A DNA stretch of 14,773 nt from an uncultured Clostridia bacterium (GCA_947626485.1 CANQSG010000033.1:1-14773); one strand, 5' to 3'; numbered from the stretch's first letter, positions 6,736 through 13,992 are shown. Notes: generated by a model not told the origin, from the sequence alone. Numbers and translations are program-made.

Positions 6736-8985
6736 ATGGCTCGAAAAAAGAACGAACCCAAACGCCCGGCGACGCCCGACGCCAACGCCTATATCGCCGG
6801 CGCCGGCATGATCGCCGAGCAGCCGATCACCGAGACGCTCGAAACGAATTACATGCCCTACGCCATGAGCGTCATCGTATCCCGCGCGATCCCGGAGATC
6901 GACGGCTTCAAGCCCTCGCACCGCAAGCTGCTCTATACGATGTATTTGATGGGATTGTTGAACGGCGCGCGGGTCAAGAGCGCCAACATCGTCGGCCGCA
7001 CGATGCAGCTCAACCCCCACGGCGACGCCGCGATTTACGATACCATGGTGCGCCTGTCGGAGGGCAACGAGGCGCTGCTGCACCCCTTCGTCGACTCCAA
7101 GGGCAGCTTCGGCAAGTCCTATTCCCGCGATATGCAGTGCGCCGCCGCCCGCTACACCGAGGCGAAGCTCTCGCCCATCGCCGCCGAGCTCTTCGCCGAT
7201 ATCGACAAGGAAACCGTCGATTTCGTCGACAATTACGACGCCACGATGCAGGAGCCGACCCTCTTTCCGGTGACCTTCCCGACGGTGCTTGTCAACGCCA
7301 ACACCGGCATTGCGGTCGGCATGGCGAGCGCGATCTGCCCCTTTAACCTCGAGGAGGTCTGCCGCACGACCATCGCCTTCATGCGGGACGAAAACTGCGA
7401 GCTCGCCGACACGCTGCTCGCCCCCGATTTCCCGACCGGCGGCCAGCTGCTCTACAACCGCGCCGAGCTCGACGAAATTTACGCGACCGGCCGCGGCAGC
7501 TTCCGCGTGCGGGCGGTTTACAGCTACGACAAGGCGCAGAACTGCATCGACGTCACCGAAATTCCCCCGACGACGACGGTTGAGGCGATTCTCGAAAAGA
7601 TCATCGAGCTTGTCAAGGACAAAAAGATCACCGAGATCAGCGACATCCGCGACGAGACCGACCTGAAAGGTCTTAAAATCACGATCGACCTAAAGCGCGG
7701 CGTCGACCCCGACCGCCTGATGCAGCGCCTCTTTCGCATGTCCCCCATGCAGGACGTCTTTTCCTGCAACTTCAACGTGCTCATCGCCGGCTCGCCGCGG
7801 GTGCTCGGCGTGCGGGAGCTGCTGGGCGAATGGGTCGCCTTTCGCCGCGAATGCGTCCGCCGCCGCGTCTATTTCGACCTGACGAAGGCGAAGGATCGCC
7901 TCCACCTGCTCAAAGGGCTTTCGAAAATTCTGCTCGACATCGACAAGGCGGTGCGCATCGTCCGCGAGACCGAGGAGGAAAAAGAGGTCGTCCCCAACCT
8001 GATGATCGGCTTCGGCATCGACCAGACGCAGGCGGAATACGTCGCCGAGATCAAGCTGCGGCATTTAAATCGCGAGTATATTTTAAAACGCCTCAACGAC
8101 GTCGAAAACCTCGAGCAGGAGATCGACCGCATGCAGCAGATTCTCGACAGCCGCCGCAAGGTCGACGCCCTCATCATTTCCGAGCTCGAGACCGTGATCG
8201 AGAAGTACGCGAAGCCCCGCCGCACGGCGATCATCACGCCCGACGACACCGAAAGCGCCCCGGAGGAGGCGCCGGTCGACGAATCCCCGGTCACGCTCTT
8301 TTTCACGCGGGACGGCTATTTCAAGAAGATCACGCCCCAATCGCTGCGCATGAGCGGGGAACAGAAGCTCAAAGAGGGCGACGAGCTCGTGCAGGTCGCC
8401 GAGGCGACCAACGCCCACGAATTATTGTTCTTCACCGACCGGCAGCAGGTCTATAAGGCTCGCGTCTCCGACTTCCCGGACGGCAAGGCGAGCGCGCTCG
8501 GCGAGTACGTCCCCGCTCGCCTCTCCTTCGACGCGGGGGAGAACCCTGTCGCGATGGTCGCCACGCGGGATTATCAGGGCTTCCTGCTCTTCTTCTTCGC
8601 GAACGGCCGCGTCGCCAAGGTCGCCCTTGCGGCGTATCAGACCAAGACCAACCGCCGCAAGCTCGTCGGCGCCTACACCGATAAATTCGAGCTGACCGCC
8701 ATCCGGTACGTTCCGGCGGATTGCGAGCTGCTGCTGACCTCCACAAACGGCCGCGTCCTGCTGCTGCACACCGGCGCGCTGCAAACCAAGGCCACCCGCG
8801 ACAACGGCGGCGTCGCCGTCATGACCCAGAAGAAGGGGCACCGGCTCTGCGCGGTCGAGCCCTACGTCGAAGGGCGGCTGCAAAAGCCCCACCGCTACCG
8901 CACCCGCACCCTGCCCGCCGCCGGCAGCCTCCTCGCCGCCGAAGACCAGGCGGAGCAGCTCACCCTCGGCGGGGGCGAGGCATAA
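6736..8985 (+). CDS. Divergent type IIA topoisomerase subunit A (GyrA/ParC-like, breakage-reunion subunit)
   Basis: DNA-cleaving subunit paired with the preceding gene, 25 bases downstream with AAGGGAG at 6719-6725. It has 749 residues, somewhat shorter than usual GyrA or ParC. The winged-helix and tower regions are recognisable: SVIVSRAIPEIDGFKPSHRK near 45-64, the quinolone-region motif HGDAAIYD at 95-102, catalytic Tyr140 in AARYTEAKL, and GIAVGMA at 191-197. A coiled-coil tower (about 370-490) leads to a short C-terminal beta-pinwheel. By eye the pinwheel has about four blades (about 518-710), where GyrA has six. No GyrA box (QRRGGKG-like) is visible, which argues for a relaxing or decatenating topoisomerase IV-type activity rather than negative supercoiling. 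Ala98 replaces the Ser at E. coli GyrA position 83; Asp102 matches Asp87. The paralogous assignment (ParC or a separate class) remains open. Confidence 0.93.
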   Translation: MARKKNEPKRPATPDANAYIAGAGMIAEQPITETLETNYMPYAMSVIVSRAIPEIDGFKPSHRKLLYTMYLMGLLNGARVKSANIVGRTMQLNPHGDAAIYDTMVRLSEGNEALLHPFVDSKGSFGKSYSRDMQCAAARYTEAKLSPIAAELFADIDKETVDFVDNYDATMQEPTLFPVTFPTVLVNANTGIAVGMASAICPFNLEEVCRTTIAFMRDENCELADTLLAPDFPTGGQLLYNRAELDEIYATGRGSFRVRAVYSYDKAQNCIDVTEIPPTTTVEAILEKIIELVKDKKITEISDIRDETDLKGLKITIDLKRGVDPDRLMQRLFRMSPMQDVFSCNFNVLIAGSPRVLGVRELLGEWVAFRRECVRRRVYFDLTKAKDRLHLLKGLSKILLDIDKAVRIVRETEEEKEVVPNLMIGFGIDQTQAEYVAEIKLRHLNREYILKRLNDVENLEQEIDRMQQILDSRRKVDALIISELETVIEKYAKPRRTAIITPDDTESAPEEAPVDESPVTLFFTRDGYFKKITPQSLRMSGEQKLKEGDELVQVAEATNAHELLFFTDRQQVYKARVSDFPDGKASALGEYVPARLSFDAGENPVAMVATRDYQGFLLFFFANGRVAKVALAAYQTKTNRRKLVGAYTDKFELTAIRYVPADCELLLTSTNGRVLLLHTGALQTKATRDNGGVAVMTQKKGHRLCAVEPYVEGRLQKPHRYRTRTLPAAGSLLAAEDQAEQLTLGGGEA

Positions 8986-8988
8986 AAA

Positions 8989-9020
8989 AACCGCCGAACC
9001 GGGTTTCCGGTCGGGCGGTT
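8989..9020. terminator. Hairpin after the topoisomerase operon; T-tract only on the minus strand
   Basis: Stem of 7 bp (8989-8995 with 9014-9020), a 2x2 internal mismatch, then 5 bp (8998-9002 with 9007-9011) around a GTTT loop. No T-run follows on the + strand. Seven A at 8984-8990 precede it, so the ideal U-tract would occur on minus-strand RNA. It may stop antisense transcription, or protect or weakly terminate the operon mRNA. Confidence 0.55.
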
Positions 9021-9064
9021 GTCAGCCGAACAACAAACGCAAGCAATTCTCTTCCTTGGCTGAC
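9021..9064 (+). other. Second hairpin abutting the first
   Basis: GTCAGCC at 9021-9027 pairs perfectly with GGCTGAC at 9058-9064, extendable by one G-U and one A-U pair, and encloses a loop of about 26-30 bases. It starts on the base after the previous hairpin ends. It lies upstream of the valS promoter and so is not in the main valS transcript. It could be the structured 3' end of the topoisomerase mRNA. Confidence 0.5.
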
Positions 9065-9120
9065 ACCCTTACTTTTCCCGCTTTTCGGTGCATTACGCCC
9101 GGAAAAATCTGACAAAGGGT

Positions 9121-9149
9121 TTGACAAACGCGCGCGTTTGCGCTATCAT
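9121..9149 (+). promoter_or_regulatory. Sigma-A promoter of valS-folC
   Basis: Perfect TTGACA at 9121-9126 and TATCAT at 9144-9149, with a 17-base spacer. The predicted start near 9156 leaves a leader of about 45 bases before the GTG of valS, too short for a T-box riboswitch. The spacer contains a perfect palindrome, listed separately. Confidence 0.88.
9125..9140. promoter_or_regulatory. Perfect 16-bp palindrome in the valS promoter spacer (candidate operator)
   Basis: CAAACGCGCGCGTTTG is an uninterrupted 16-bp palindrome. It starts inside the -35 element and covers most of the spacer, where a bound dimeric regulator would block RNA polymerase. The CG repeat could also arise by chance in this GC-rich genome, so a regulatory role is inferred. 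Confidence 0.45.
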
Positions 9150-9200
9150 AAATCCAGCCCATAGGAAGAAAAACTCATCCCATCTTTTGGAGGAATCGCA

Positions 9201-11828
9201 GTGGCAAACGAACTTGCAAAAGCCTACGACCCGCGCGAGGTCGAGGATCGCATTTATCAGTTCTGGCTCGACGGCGGGTATTTTCACGCCCAGGTCGACC
9301 AAGGCAAAAAACCGTATACCATCGTCATGCCGCCCCCGAACATCACCGGGCAGCTGCACATGGGGCACGCGCTCGACAACACCTTGCAGGACATCCTCAT
9401 CCGCTTCCGCCGGATGCAGGGCTACGCGGCGCTCTGGGTGCCCGGCACCGATCACGCCTCGATCGCGACCGAGGCGAAGATCGTCGAGGCTATGCGCGCC
9501 GAGGGACTGACGAAGGAGCAGATCGGCAGGGAAAAATTTTTAGAACGCGCCTGGGAATGGAAAGAACAGTACGGCGGCCGCATCGTCTCCCAGCTGCGTA
9601 AAATGGGCTCCTCCTGCGACTGGCAGCGGGAGCGCTTCACGATGGACGAGGGCTGCTCGCGCGCCGTGCGCGAGGTGTTCGTCCGGCTGTATGAAAAAGG
9701 CCTCATCTACCGCGGCGAGCGCATCATCAACTGGTGCCCGCACTGCCGCACCTCGATCTCCGACGCCGAGGTCGTCTATTCCGAGCAGGACGGCCATTTC
9801 TGGCACCTGCGCTATCCGCTCTGCGACGGCAGTGGCGAGATTCAGCTCGCCACCACCCGCCCCGAAACGTTGCTGGGCGATACCGCCGTCGCCGTTCACC
9901 CCGACGACGCGCGCTACCGCGACCTTGTCGGCAAGACCGTCCGCCTGCCCCTCGTCGGCCGCGAGATCCCCATTGTGGCGGACGATTACGTCGAAATGGA
10001 TTTCGGCACCGGCGCCGTCAAGATCACCCCGGCGCACGACCCCAACGACTTCGAGGTCGGCCTGCGCCACAATCTGCCGGTCATCAACGTCATGACCGAG
10101 GACGCCAAGATCAACGAAAACGGCGGCAAATACGCCGGTATGGATCGTTATGAAGCGCGCGCCGCCATCGTCGCCGACCTCGAAGCCGGCGGCTTCCTCG
10201 TCAAAACCGAGGACATGAAGCACAACGTCGGCGCCTGCTACCGCTGCAACAGCACCGTCGAGCCTCGCGTTTCGAAGCAGTGGTTCGTGCGCATGGAGCC
10301 GCTCGCCAAGCCGGCGATCGAAGCGGTGCGCAACGGCGACGTCCGCCTGATCCCCCAGCGCTTCGAAAAGATTTATTTCAACTGGATGGAAAACATTCGC
10401 GACTGGTGCATCTCGCGCCAGCTCTGGTGGGGGCACCGCATCCCCGCCTGGTACTGCGACGATTGCGGCGAGACCGTCGTCGCCCGCAGCGAGCCGCAGA
10501 GCTGCCCGAAGTGCGGCGGCGCCCACCTGCATCAGGACGAGGACACCCTCGACACCTGGTTCTCCTCGGCGCTCTGGCCGTTCTCGACGCTCGGCTGGCC
10601 GGATGAGACGCTCGACCTCAAATATTTCTACCCGACGGCGACGCTCGTCACCGGCTACGATATCCTCTTCTTCTGGGTCGCCCGCATGATCTTCTCCGGT
10701 CTCGCCTATACCGACAAAGCGCCCTTCCAGACGGTTCTGCTGCACGGCATCGTGCGCGACGCGAACGGGCTGAAAATGTCCAAATCGCTCGGCAACGGCG
10801 TCGACCCGCTTGTGGAGATCGAGACCTACGGCGCCGACGCGCTGCGCTTCACGCTGGCGACGGGGAACAGCCCCGGCAACGATATGCGCTACTCGCCCGA
10901 GCGGGTGCAGGCCAGCCGCAATTTCGCCAACAAGATCTGGAACGCCGCCCGCTTTTTGCGCATGAACCTCACCGGGACGGAACAACCGCCCCACCTGCCG
11001 CCCCAGCTCGCGCAGGAGGATCGCTGGATTCTGACAAAATATAACCGGCTGGTCGCCGACGTGACCGAAAACCTCGAAAAATACGAGCTCGGCCTCGCCG
11101 TGCAGAAGCTCTACGATTTCATCTGGGACGTCTTCTGCGACTGGTATATCGAAATTTGCAAATCCCGCCTGAACGGCGACGATCCCGCCGCCGCCGACTG
11201 CGCCCGCACCGTCCTCGTCTACGTCTTCTCGGGCACGCTGCAGCTGCTGCACCCCTTTATGCCCTTCCTGACCGAGGAGATTTGGCAGGCGCTGCCCCAC
11301 AAGGGGACGTCGATCATGGTCTCGCGCTGGCCGAAATATGAGGAGACCCTCAACTTCTCGCGCGAGGCGCAGGCCTTTGAAAAGGTCGTCGACGCGGTGC
11401 GCGCCATCCGCAACTGCCGCGCGCAGAAGAACGTGCCGCCCTCGAGAAAAGCGAGCCTGACCGTCGTCACGGCGACGCCCGAGCCCTTCCGCGAAGGCGA
11501 AGCGCTGTTCCGCCGCCTCGCCTCCGCCTCGAGCGTCACCGTCTGCACACAGGGCACGGTCGAAGGCGCCGTGTGCGTCGTCACCGACGCCGCCGCGTTC
11601 TATATCCCGATGAATGAGTTAGTCGACGTCGCCGCCGAGCGCAAACGCCTGACAAAGGAGCTCGAGGCCGCGCAGGACGACCGCGCCTTTGTCGAGAAGA
11701 AGCTCGCGAATGAAAACTTCGTCTCCCGCGCCCCCGCCGCCGTCGTGCAGGCGCAGCGCGACCAGCTCGCCAAGGTCTGCGACCGCATCGCGATGTTAGA
11801 GCGCAGCCTCGAAGAATTAAACGTCTAA
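9201..11828 (+). CDS. valS: Valyl-tRNA synthetase
   Basis: Class I aminoacyl-tRNA synthetase that charges tRNA-Val in the cytoplasm and edits misactivated Thr. It has 875 residues, the normal length. The HIGH motif is HMGH at 53-56 after PPPNITGQL, and KMSKS is at 525-529. The CP1 editing domain carries TTRPETLLGDTAVAVHPDD from 218. Cys pairs at 419/422 and 435/438 look like a zinc knuckle. The anticodon-binding domain is followed by a C-terminal coiled coil (about 804-875) typical of ValRS, which contacts the tRNA. The start is GTG, set by GGAGG at 9189-9193 seven bases upstream. It is the first gene of a likely valS-folC unit. No T-box leader precedes it, which is worth noting because valS is T-box controlled in many Firmicutes. 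Confidence 0.98.
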   Translation: MANELAKAYDPREVEDRIYQFWLDGGYFHAQVDQGKKPYTIVMPPPNITGQLHMGHALDNTLQDILIRFRRMQGYAALWVPGTDHASIATEAKIVEAMRAEGLTKEQIGREKFLERAWEWKEQYGGRIVSQLRKMGSSCDWQRERFTMDEGCSRAVREVFVRLYEKGLIYRGERIINWCPHCRTSISDAEVVYSEQDGHFWHLRYPLCDGSGEIQLATTRPETLLGDTAVAVHPDDARYRDLVGKTVRLPLVGREIPIVADDYVEMDFGTGAVKITPAHDPNDFEVGLRHNLPVINVMTEDAKINENGGKYAGMDRYEARAAIVADLEAGGFLVKTEDMKHNVGACYRCNSTVEPRVSKQWFVRMEPLAKPAIEAVRNGDVRLIPQRFEKIYFNWMENIRDWCISRQLWWGHRIPAWYCDDCGETVVARSEPQSCPKCGGAHLHQDEDTLDTWFSSALWPFSTLGWPDETLDLKYFYPTATLVTGYDILFFWVARMIFSGLAYTDKAPFQTVLLHGIVRDANGLKMSKSLGNGVDPLVEIETYGADALRFTLATGNSPGNDMRYSPERVQASRNFANKIWNAARFLRMNLTGTEQPPHLPPQLAQEDRWILTKYNRLVADVTENLEKYELGLAVQKLYDFIWDVFCDWYIEICKSRLNGDDPAAADCARTVLVYVFSGTLQLLHPFMPFLTEEIWQALPHKGTSIMVSRWPKYEETLNFSREAQAFEKVVDAVRAIRNCRAQKNVPPSRKASLTVVTATPEPFREGEALFRRLASASSVTVCTQGTVEGAVCVVTDAAAFYIPMNELVDVAAERKRLTKELEAAQDDRAFVEKKLANENFVSRAPAAVVQAQRDQLAKVCDRIAMLERSLEELNV

Positions 11829-11835
11829 ACCACTC

Positions 11836-11870
11836 ACAGCCGCGCGTGCAGCGCGGCTGTCCCTCTGTTT
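11836..11870 (+). terminator. Hairpin between valS and folC (partial terminator candidate)
   Basis: A perfect 10-bp GC-rich stem (11836-11845 with 11851-11860) has a 5-base GTGCA loop. Only a poor U-tract follows (CCCTCTGTTTT). No promoter is visible before folC, so this probably attenuates rather than blocks read-through, giving less folC than valS mRNA. Confidence 0.6.
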
Positions 11871-11889
11871 TCGCCGGAAGGAACCGATC

Positions 11890-13131
11890 ATGACCTACGA
11901 AGCCTGCCTTTCCTATATCCACAGCCTGCTGCGCTTCGGCGTGCAGCCGGGGCTCGACCGCATCCGCCGCCTGCTCGAGCGGCTCGGCAACCCCCAGCGC
12001 GGCCTGCGCTGCATCCACGTCGCCGGGACGAACGGCAAGGGCTCGACCTGCACGATGCTCTCCTGCGTGCTGCGGGCGGCGGGACTGCGCACCGGACTCT
12101 ACCTCTCGCCCTACGTCCTCGATTTCCGCGAGCGCATCCAGCTCGACGGCGCCTGGATTTCGAAGGACGCCCTGATCCGCTGCTGTGAAACGGTGCGGGA
12201 AACGGGGCTGGAAGCGACCGAATTCGAATTTATCACCGCCGCCGCCTTTCTCTATTTTGCCGAGCAGAATTGCGACGTCGTCGTGCTCGAAACCGGGCTC
12301 GGCGGTCGGCTCGACGCGACCAACGCCATCGAAGCGCCGCTCGCCTGCGTCCTGACGAAAATCGGGCTCGACCACCGCGCCGTGCTGGGCGATACCGTCG
12401 CGCAGATCGCCGCCGAAAAATGCGGCATCTGCAAACCCGGCGCGCCGGTCATCTCCTGCTGCGGCCAGCCGCCCGAAGCCCTCGCCGTCATCCGCGCCCA
12501 CGCGCCCGACGTCCTGCTGCCCGACCGCAGCGCCTGCCATGTCGAGGCCTGCTCGGTCGCGGGCAACCGCTTTTCCTATCGCGGCGCGCCGTTCGAGACG
12601 GGGCTGCTCGGCCGGCACCAGATCGAAAACGCCCTGACCGTCATCGAGACCGTCCGCGCGCTGCCCTTCCCGGTTCCCGAGGCCGCCCTGCGCGACGGCA
12701 TCGCCGCCGCCCGCATTCCCGCCCGGCTCGAGCTGCTATGCGCCGCGCCGCCCCTGCTGCTCGACGGGGCGCACAACCCCGACGGCGCCGCCTCTTTGGC
12801 GGCATTCCTAAAGGAGGTCGACCTGTCCGGCGCGGTCGGCGTCGTCGGCATGATGGCGGACAAGGACTGCGCCGGCGTGCTGCAAACGGTGCTGCCCCTG
12901 CTTTGTGCCGCCGTGACGGTCGCGGTGCCCGACAACCCCCGCACCCTCTCCGCCGAAGCGCTCGCCGACCTCGCACATCGCTTTTGCGACGACGTCACCC
13001 CGGCGGCGTCCTACGCCGAAGCCCTCGCCCTCGCCCGGCAAAAGGCGGGTTCCCGCCCGGTTCTGATCTTCGGCTCGCTCTACCTCGCCGCCGGCATCCG
13101 CCCGCTCGCGCTTTCCGCGCAAACCTTCTGA
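11890..13131 (+). CDS. folC: Folylpolyglutamate synthase / dihydrofolate synthase
   Basis: Mur-ligase-family enzyme that adds glutamate to dihydropteroate and folates using ATP, in cytoplasmic folate metabolism. It has 413 residues, slightly short for the family. The N-terminal signature GLDRIRRLLERLGNP is at 21-35 and the P-loop AGTNGKGS at 45-52. Further family motifs are LETGLGGRLDATNA, IGLDHRAVLGDT, GRHQIENAL and the C-terminal-domain DGAHNPDGA. Start ATG 11890 has AAGGA at 11878-11882, seven bases upstream. It lies 61 bases after valS with no promoter of its own; the valS-folC order is common in Firmicutes. Whether it is bifunctional or only a folylpolyglutamate synthase cannot be told from the sequence. 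Confidence 0.96.
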   Translation: MTYEACLSYIHSLLRFGVQPGLDRIRRLLERLGNPQRGLRCIHVAGTNGKGSTCTMLSCVLRAAGLRTGLYLSPYVLDFRERIQLDGAWISKDALIRCCETVRETGLEATEFEFITAAAFLYFAEQNCDVVVLETGLGGRLDATNAIEAPLACVLTKIGLDHRAVLGDTVAQIAAEKCGICKPGAPVISCCGQPPEALAVIRAHAPDVLLPDRSACHVEACSVAGNRFSYRGAPFETGLLGRHQIENALTVIETVRALPFPVPEAALRDGIAAARIPARLELLCAAPPLLLDGAHNPDGAASLAAFLKEVDLSGAVGVVGMMADKDCAGVLQTVLPLLCAAVTVAVPDNPRTLSAEALADLAHRFCDDVTPAASYAEALALARQKAGSRPVLIFGSLYLAAGIRPLALSAQTF

Positions 13132-13133
13132 AA

Positions 13134-13155
13134 ATCGACAACACGCTTTGACAAA
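13134..13155 (-). promoter_or_regulatory. Two candidate Spo0A boxes upstream of spoIIAA
   Basis: Read on the minus strand, 13147-13155 is TTTGTCAAA, a full match to the B. subtilis 0A-box consensus TTTGTCRAA as I recall it. The segment 13134-13141 reads TTGTCGAT, one mismatch from TTGTCGAA. Both point the same way, 13 bp apart. The first overlaps the TTGACA element of the spoIIAA promoter. The motif is short, so this is suggestive only. Confidence 0.5.
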
Positions 13156-13180
13156 TTTTCATCGGACAAGCCGTTATAAT
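13148..13180 (+). promoter_or_regulatory. Promoter of the spoIIA operon with a 21-bp spacer
   Basis: Perfect TTGACA (13148-13153) and TATAAT (13175-13180) are separated by 21 bases, too far for ordinary sigma-A recognition. At normal spacing only poor -35 sequences exist. I find no sigma-H promoter (AGGA and GAAT elements), although sigma-H drives this operon in B. subtilis. Long spacing combined with overlapping 0A-like boxes recalls the Spo0A-activated sigma-A promoter of spoIIG. Confidence 0.55.
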
Positions 13181-13206
13181 CAAAACGGACTTGTCCTTTT
13201 TGTTTT
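13164..13206 (+). terminator. Intrinsic terminator of valS-folC, overlapping the spoIIA promoter
   Basis: GGACAAG (13164-13170) pairs with CTTGTCC (13190-13196), and CCGTT (13171-13175) with AACGG (13184-13188). A single A bulges at 13189 and the loop has eight bases. TTTTTGTTTT follows at 13197-13206. The spoIIAA ribosome-binding site begins two bases later. The -10 element of the spoIIA promoter occupies the loop, so operon transcripts starting near 13187 would lack the left arm and escape termination. Confidence 0.88.
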
Positions 13207-13220
13207 CGGAGGTGCAGAAT

Positions 13221-13553
13221 ATGCCAGTAAAAACAGACGTGACCGGCGAGGTCGTGACGGCGTATTTAAGCGGCGAGCTCGACCACCACACCGCCCGCGA
13301 AATGCGAGAGGCGATCGACGCGGCGGTCGATCGCAACATGCCGACGCTGCTGATCCTCGATTTCCGCGACGTCAGCTTTATGGACAGCTCGGGCATCGGG
13401 CTCGTCATGGGGCGCTACCGAAATCTGCAACGAACCGGCGCGGCGCTCCACGTCGTCAACACGCCGCCGCAGATCTACAAAGTCATGCAGCTCGCCGGCC
13501 TCAACCGGCTGGCGAAGCTCGAGAAAGGAGGTGTGCGGATTGAAACCGATTAA
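13221..13553 (+). CDS. spoIIAA: Anti-sigma-F factor antagonist SpoIIAA
   Basis: STAS-domain protein that, when unphosphorylated, binds SpoIIAB and frees sigma-F in the forespore; SpoIIAB phosphorylates it and SpoIIE dephosphorylates it. It has 110 residues (B. subtilis 117). The signature LSGELDHHTA is at 16-25 and FMDSSGIGLVMGRY at 53-66. By alignment with B. subtilis Ser58, the phosphorylated residue is Ser56, the first Ser of the pair. Start ATG 13221 is fixed by GGAGG at 13208-13212, eight bases upstream. A longer reading from TTG 13191 would begin inside the terminator stem and is rejected. First gene of the spoIIA operon; its end overlaps spoIIAB by 14 bases. Confidence 0.97.
   Translation: MPVKTDVTGEVVTAYLSGELDHHTAREMREAIDAAVDRNMPTLLILDFRDVSFMDSSGIGLVMGRYRNLQRTGAALHVVNTPPQIYKVMQLAGLNRLAKLEKGGVRIETD
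13524..13533 (+). promoter_or_regulatory. Strong ribosome-binding site that sets the spoIIAB start
   Basis: AAAGGAGGTG lies inside the last codons of spoIIAA. The GTG at 13531 is part of this site and cannot be the start. The TTG at 13540 sits eight bases after GGAGG and is in frame, so it is the most likely initiation codon. Confidence 0.85.
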
Positions 13554-13992
13554 CCGCTTCGCCCTGACCCTGCCGTCGCATTCGGCAAACGAGGCCTTTG
13601 CCCGGGCGGCGGTCGCGGCGTTTTTGACCCAGCTCGACCCGACCGTCGAGGAGATCGGCGACATCAAAACCGCCGTGTCCGAGGCCGTCACAAACTGCAT
13701 TGTACATGCCTATCCTGATACGATCGGGAAAATTTACATCACCGTCGACCTGCACGCCGACCGCACCGTCACGGTGCGCATTCGGGATGCCGGCTGCGGC
13801 ATCGCCGATGTCGCGCAGGCGATGGAGCCCCTCTACACGACGGCGGGCGGGGAACGCGCCGGGCTGGGCTTCGCCGTCATGCAGAGCTTTATGGACGGCG
13901 TGAAGGTGCGCTCGAAGCTCGGCAGGGGCACGACCGTCACCTTAAAGAAAAAGCTCAGCCTGCGCGTCGCAAGCCATGCCGGAACTCGATAG
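13540..13992 (+). CDS. spoIIAB: Anti-sigma-F factor and serine kinase SpoIIAB
   Basis: GHKL-fold protein that holds sigma-F inactive and phosphorylates SpoIIAA with ATP. It has 150 residues from the chosen TTG start (B. subtilis 146). The N box is SEAVTNCIVHAY (E48 and N52), the G1 box DAGCGIADV (D83) is followed by MEPLYTT, and the G2 box is ERAGLGFAVMQSFMDG at 105-120. The start overlaps the spoIIAA stop by 14 bases, which suggests translational coupling and matched amounts of the two partners. Its own 3' end overlaps sigF by 17 bases. Identification is secure; only the choice of a rare TTG start needs confirmation. Confidence 0.96.
   Translation: MKPINRFALTLPSHSANEAFARAAVAAFLTQLDPTVEEIGDIKTAVSEAVTNCIVHAYPDTIGKIYITVDLHADRTVTVRIRDAGCGIADVAQAMEPLYTTAGGERAGLGFAVMQSFMDGVKVRSKLGRGTTVTLKKKLSLRVASHAGTR

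Noticed and set aside
8986..9200. T-box riboswitch expected upstream of valS
   Set aside because: No AGGGTGG...ACCGCG-type T-box motif or specifier stem is visible, and the promoter at 9121-9149 leaves a leader of only about 45 bases.
9540..11300. Long minus-strand open frame (586 codons) opposite valS
   Set aside because: It is the mirror of a well-identified gene. In GC-rich coding DNA the antisense frame rarely contains stops, and its product is low-complexity with no recognisable domain.
13191..13220. Longer SpoIIAA beginning at TTG 13191
   Set aside because: This start lies in the right arm of the terminator with no Shine-Dalgarno site before it, while ATG 13221 has GGAGG at ideal spacing and gives the family length.
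13531..13539. SpoIIAB beginning at GTG 13531
   Set aside because: The GTG is part of the ribosome-binding site AAAGGAGGTG; TTG 13540 has the proper spacing.
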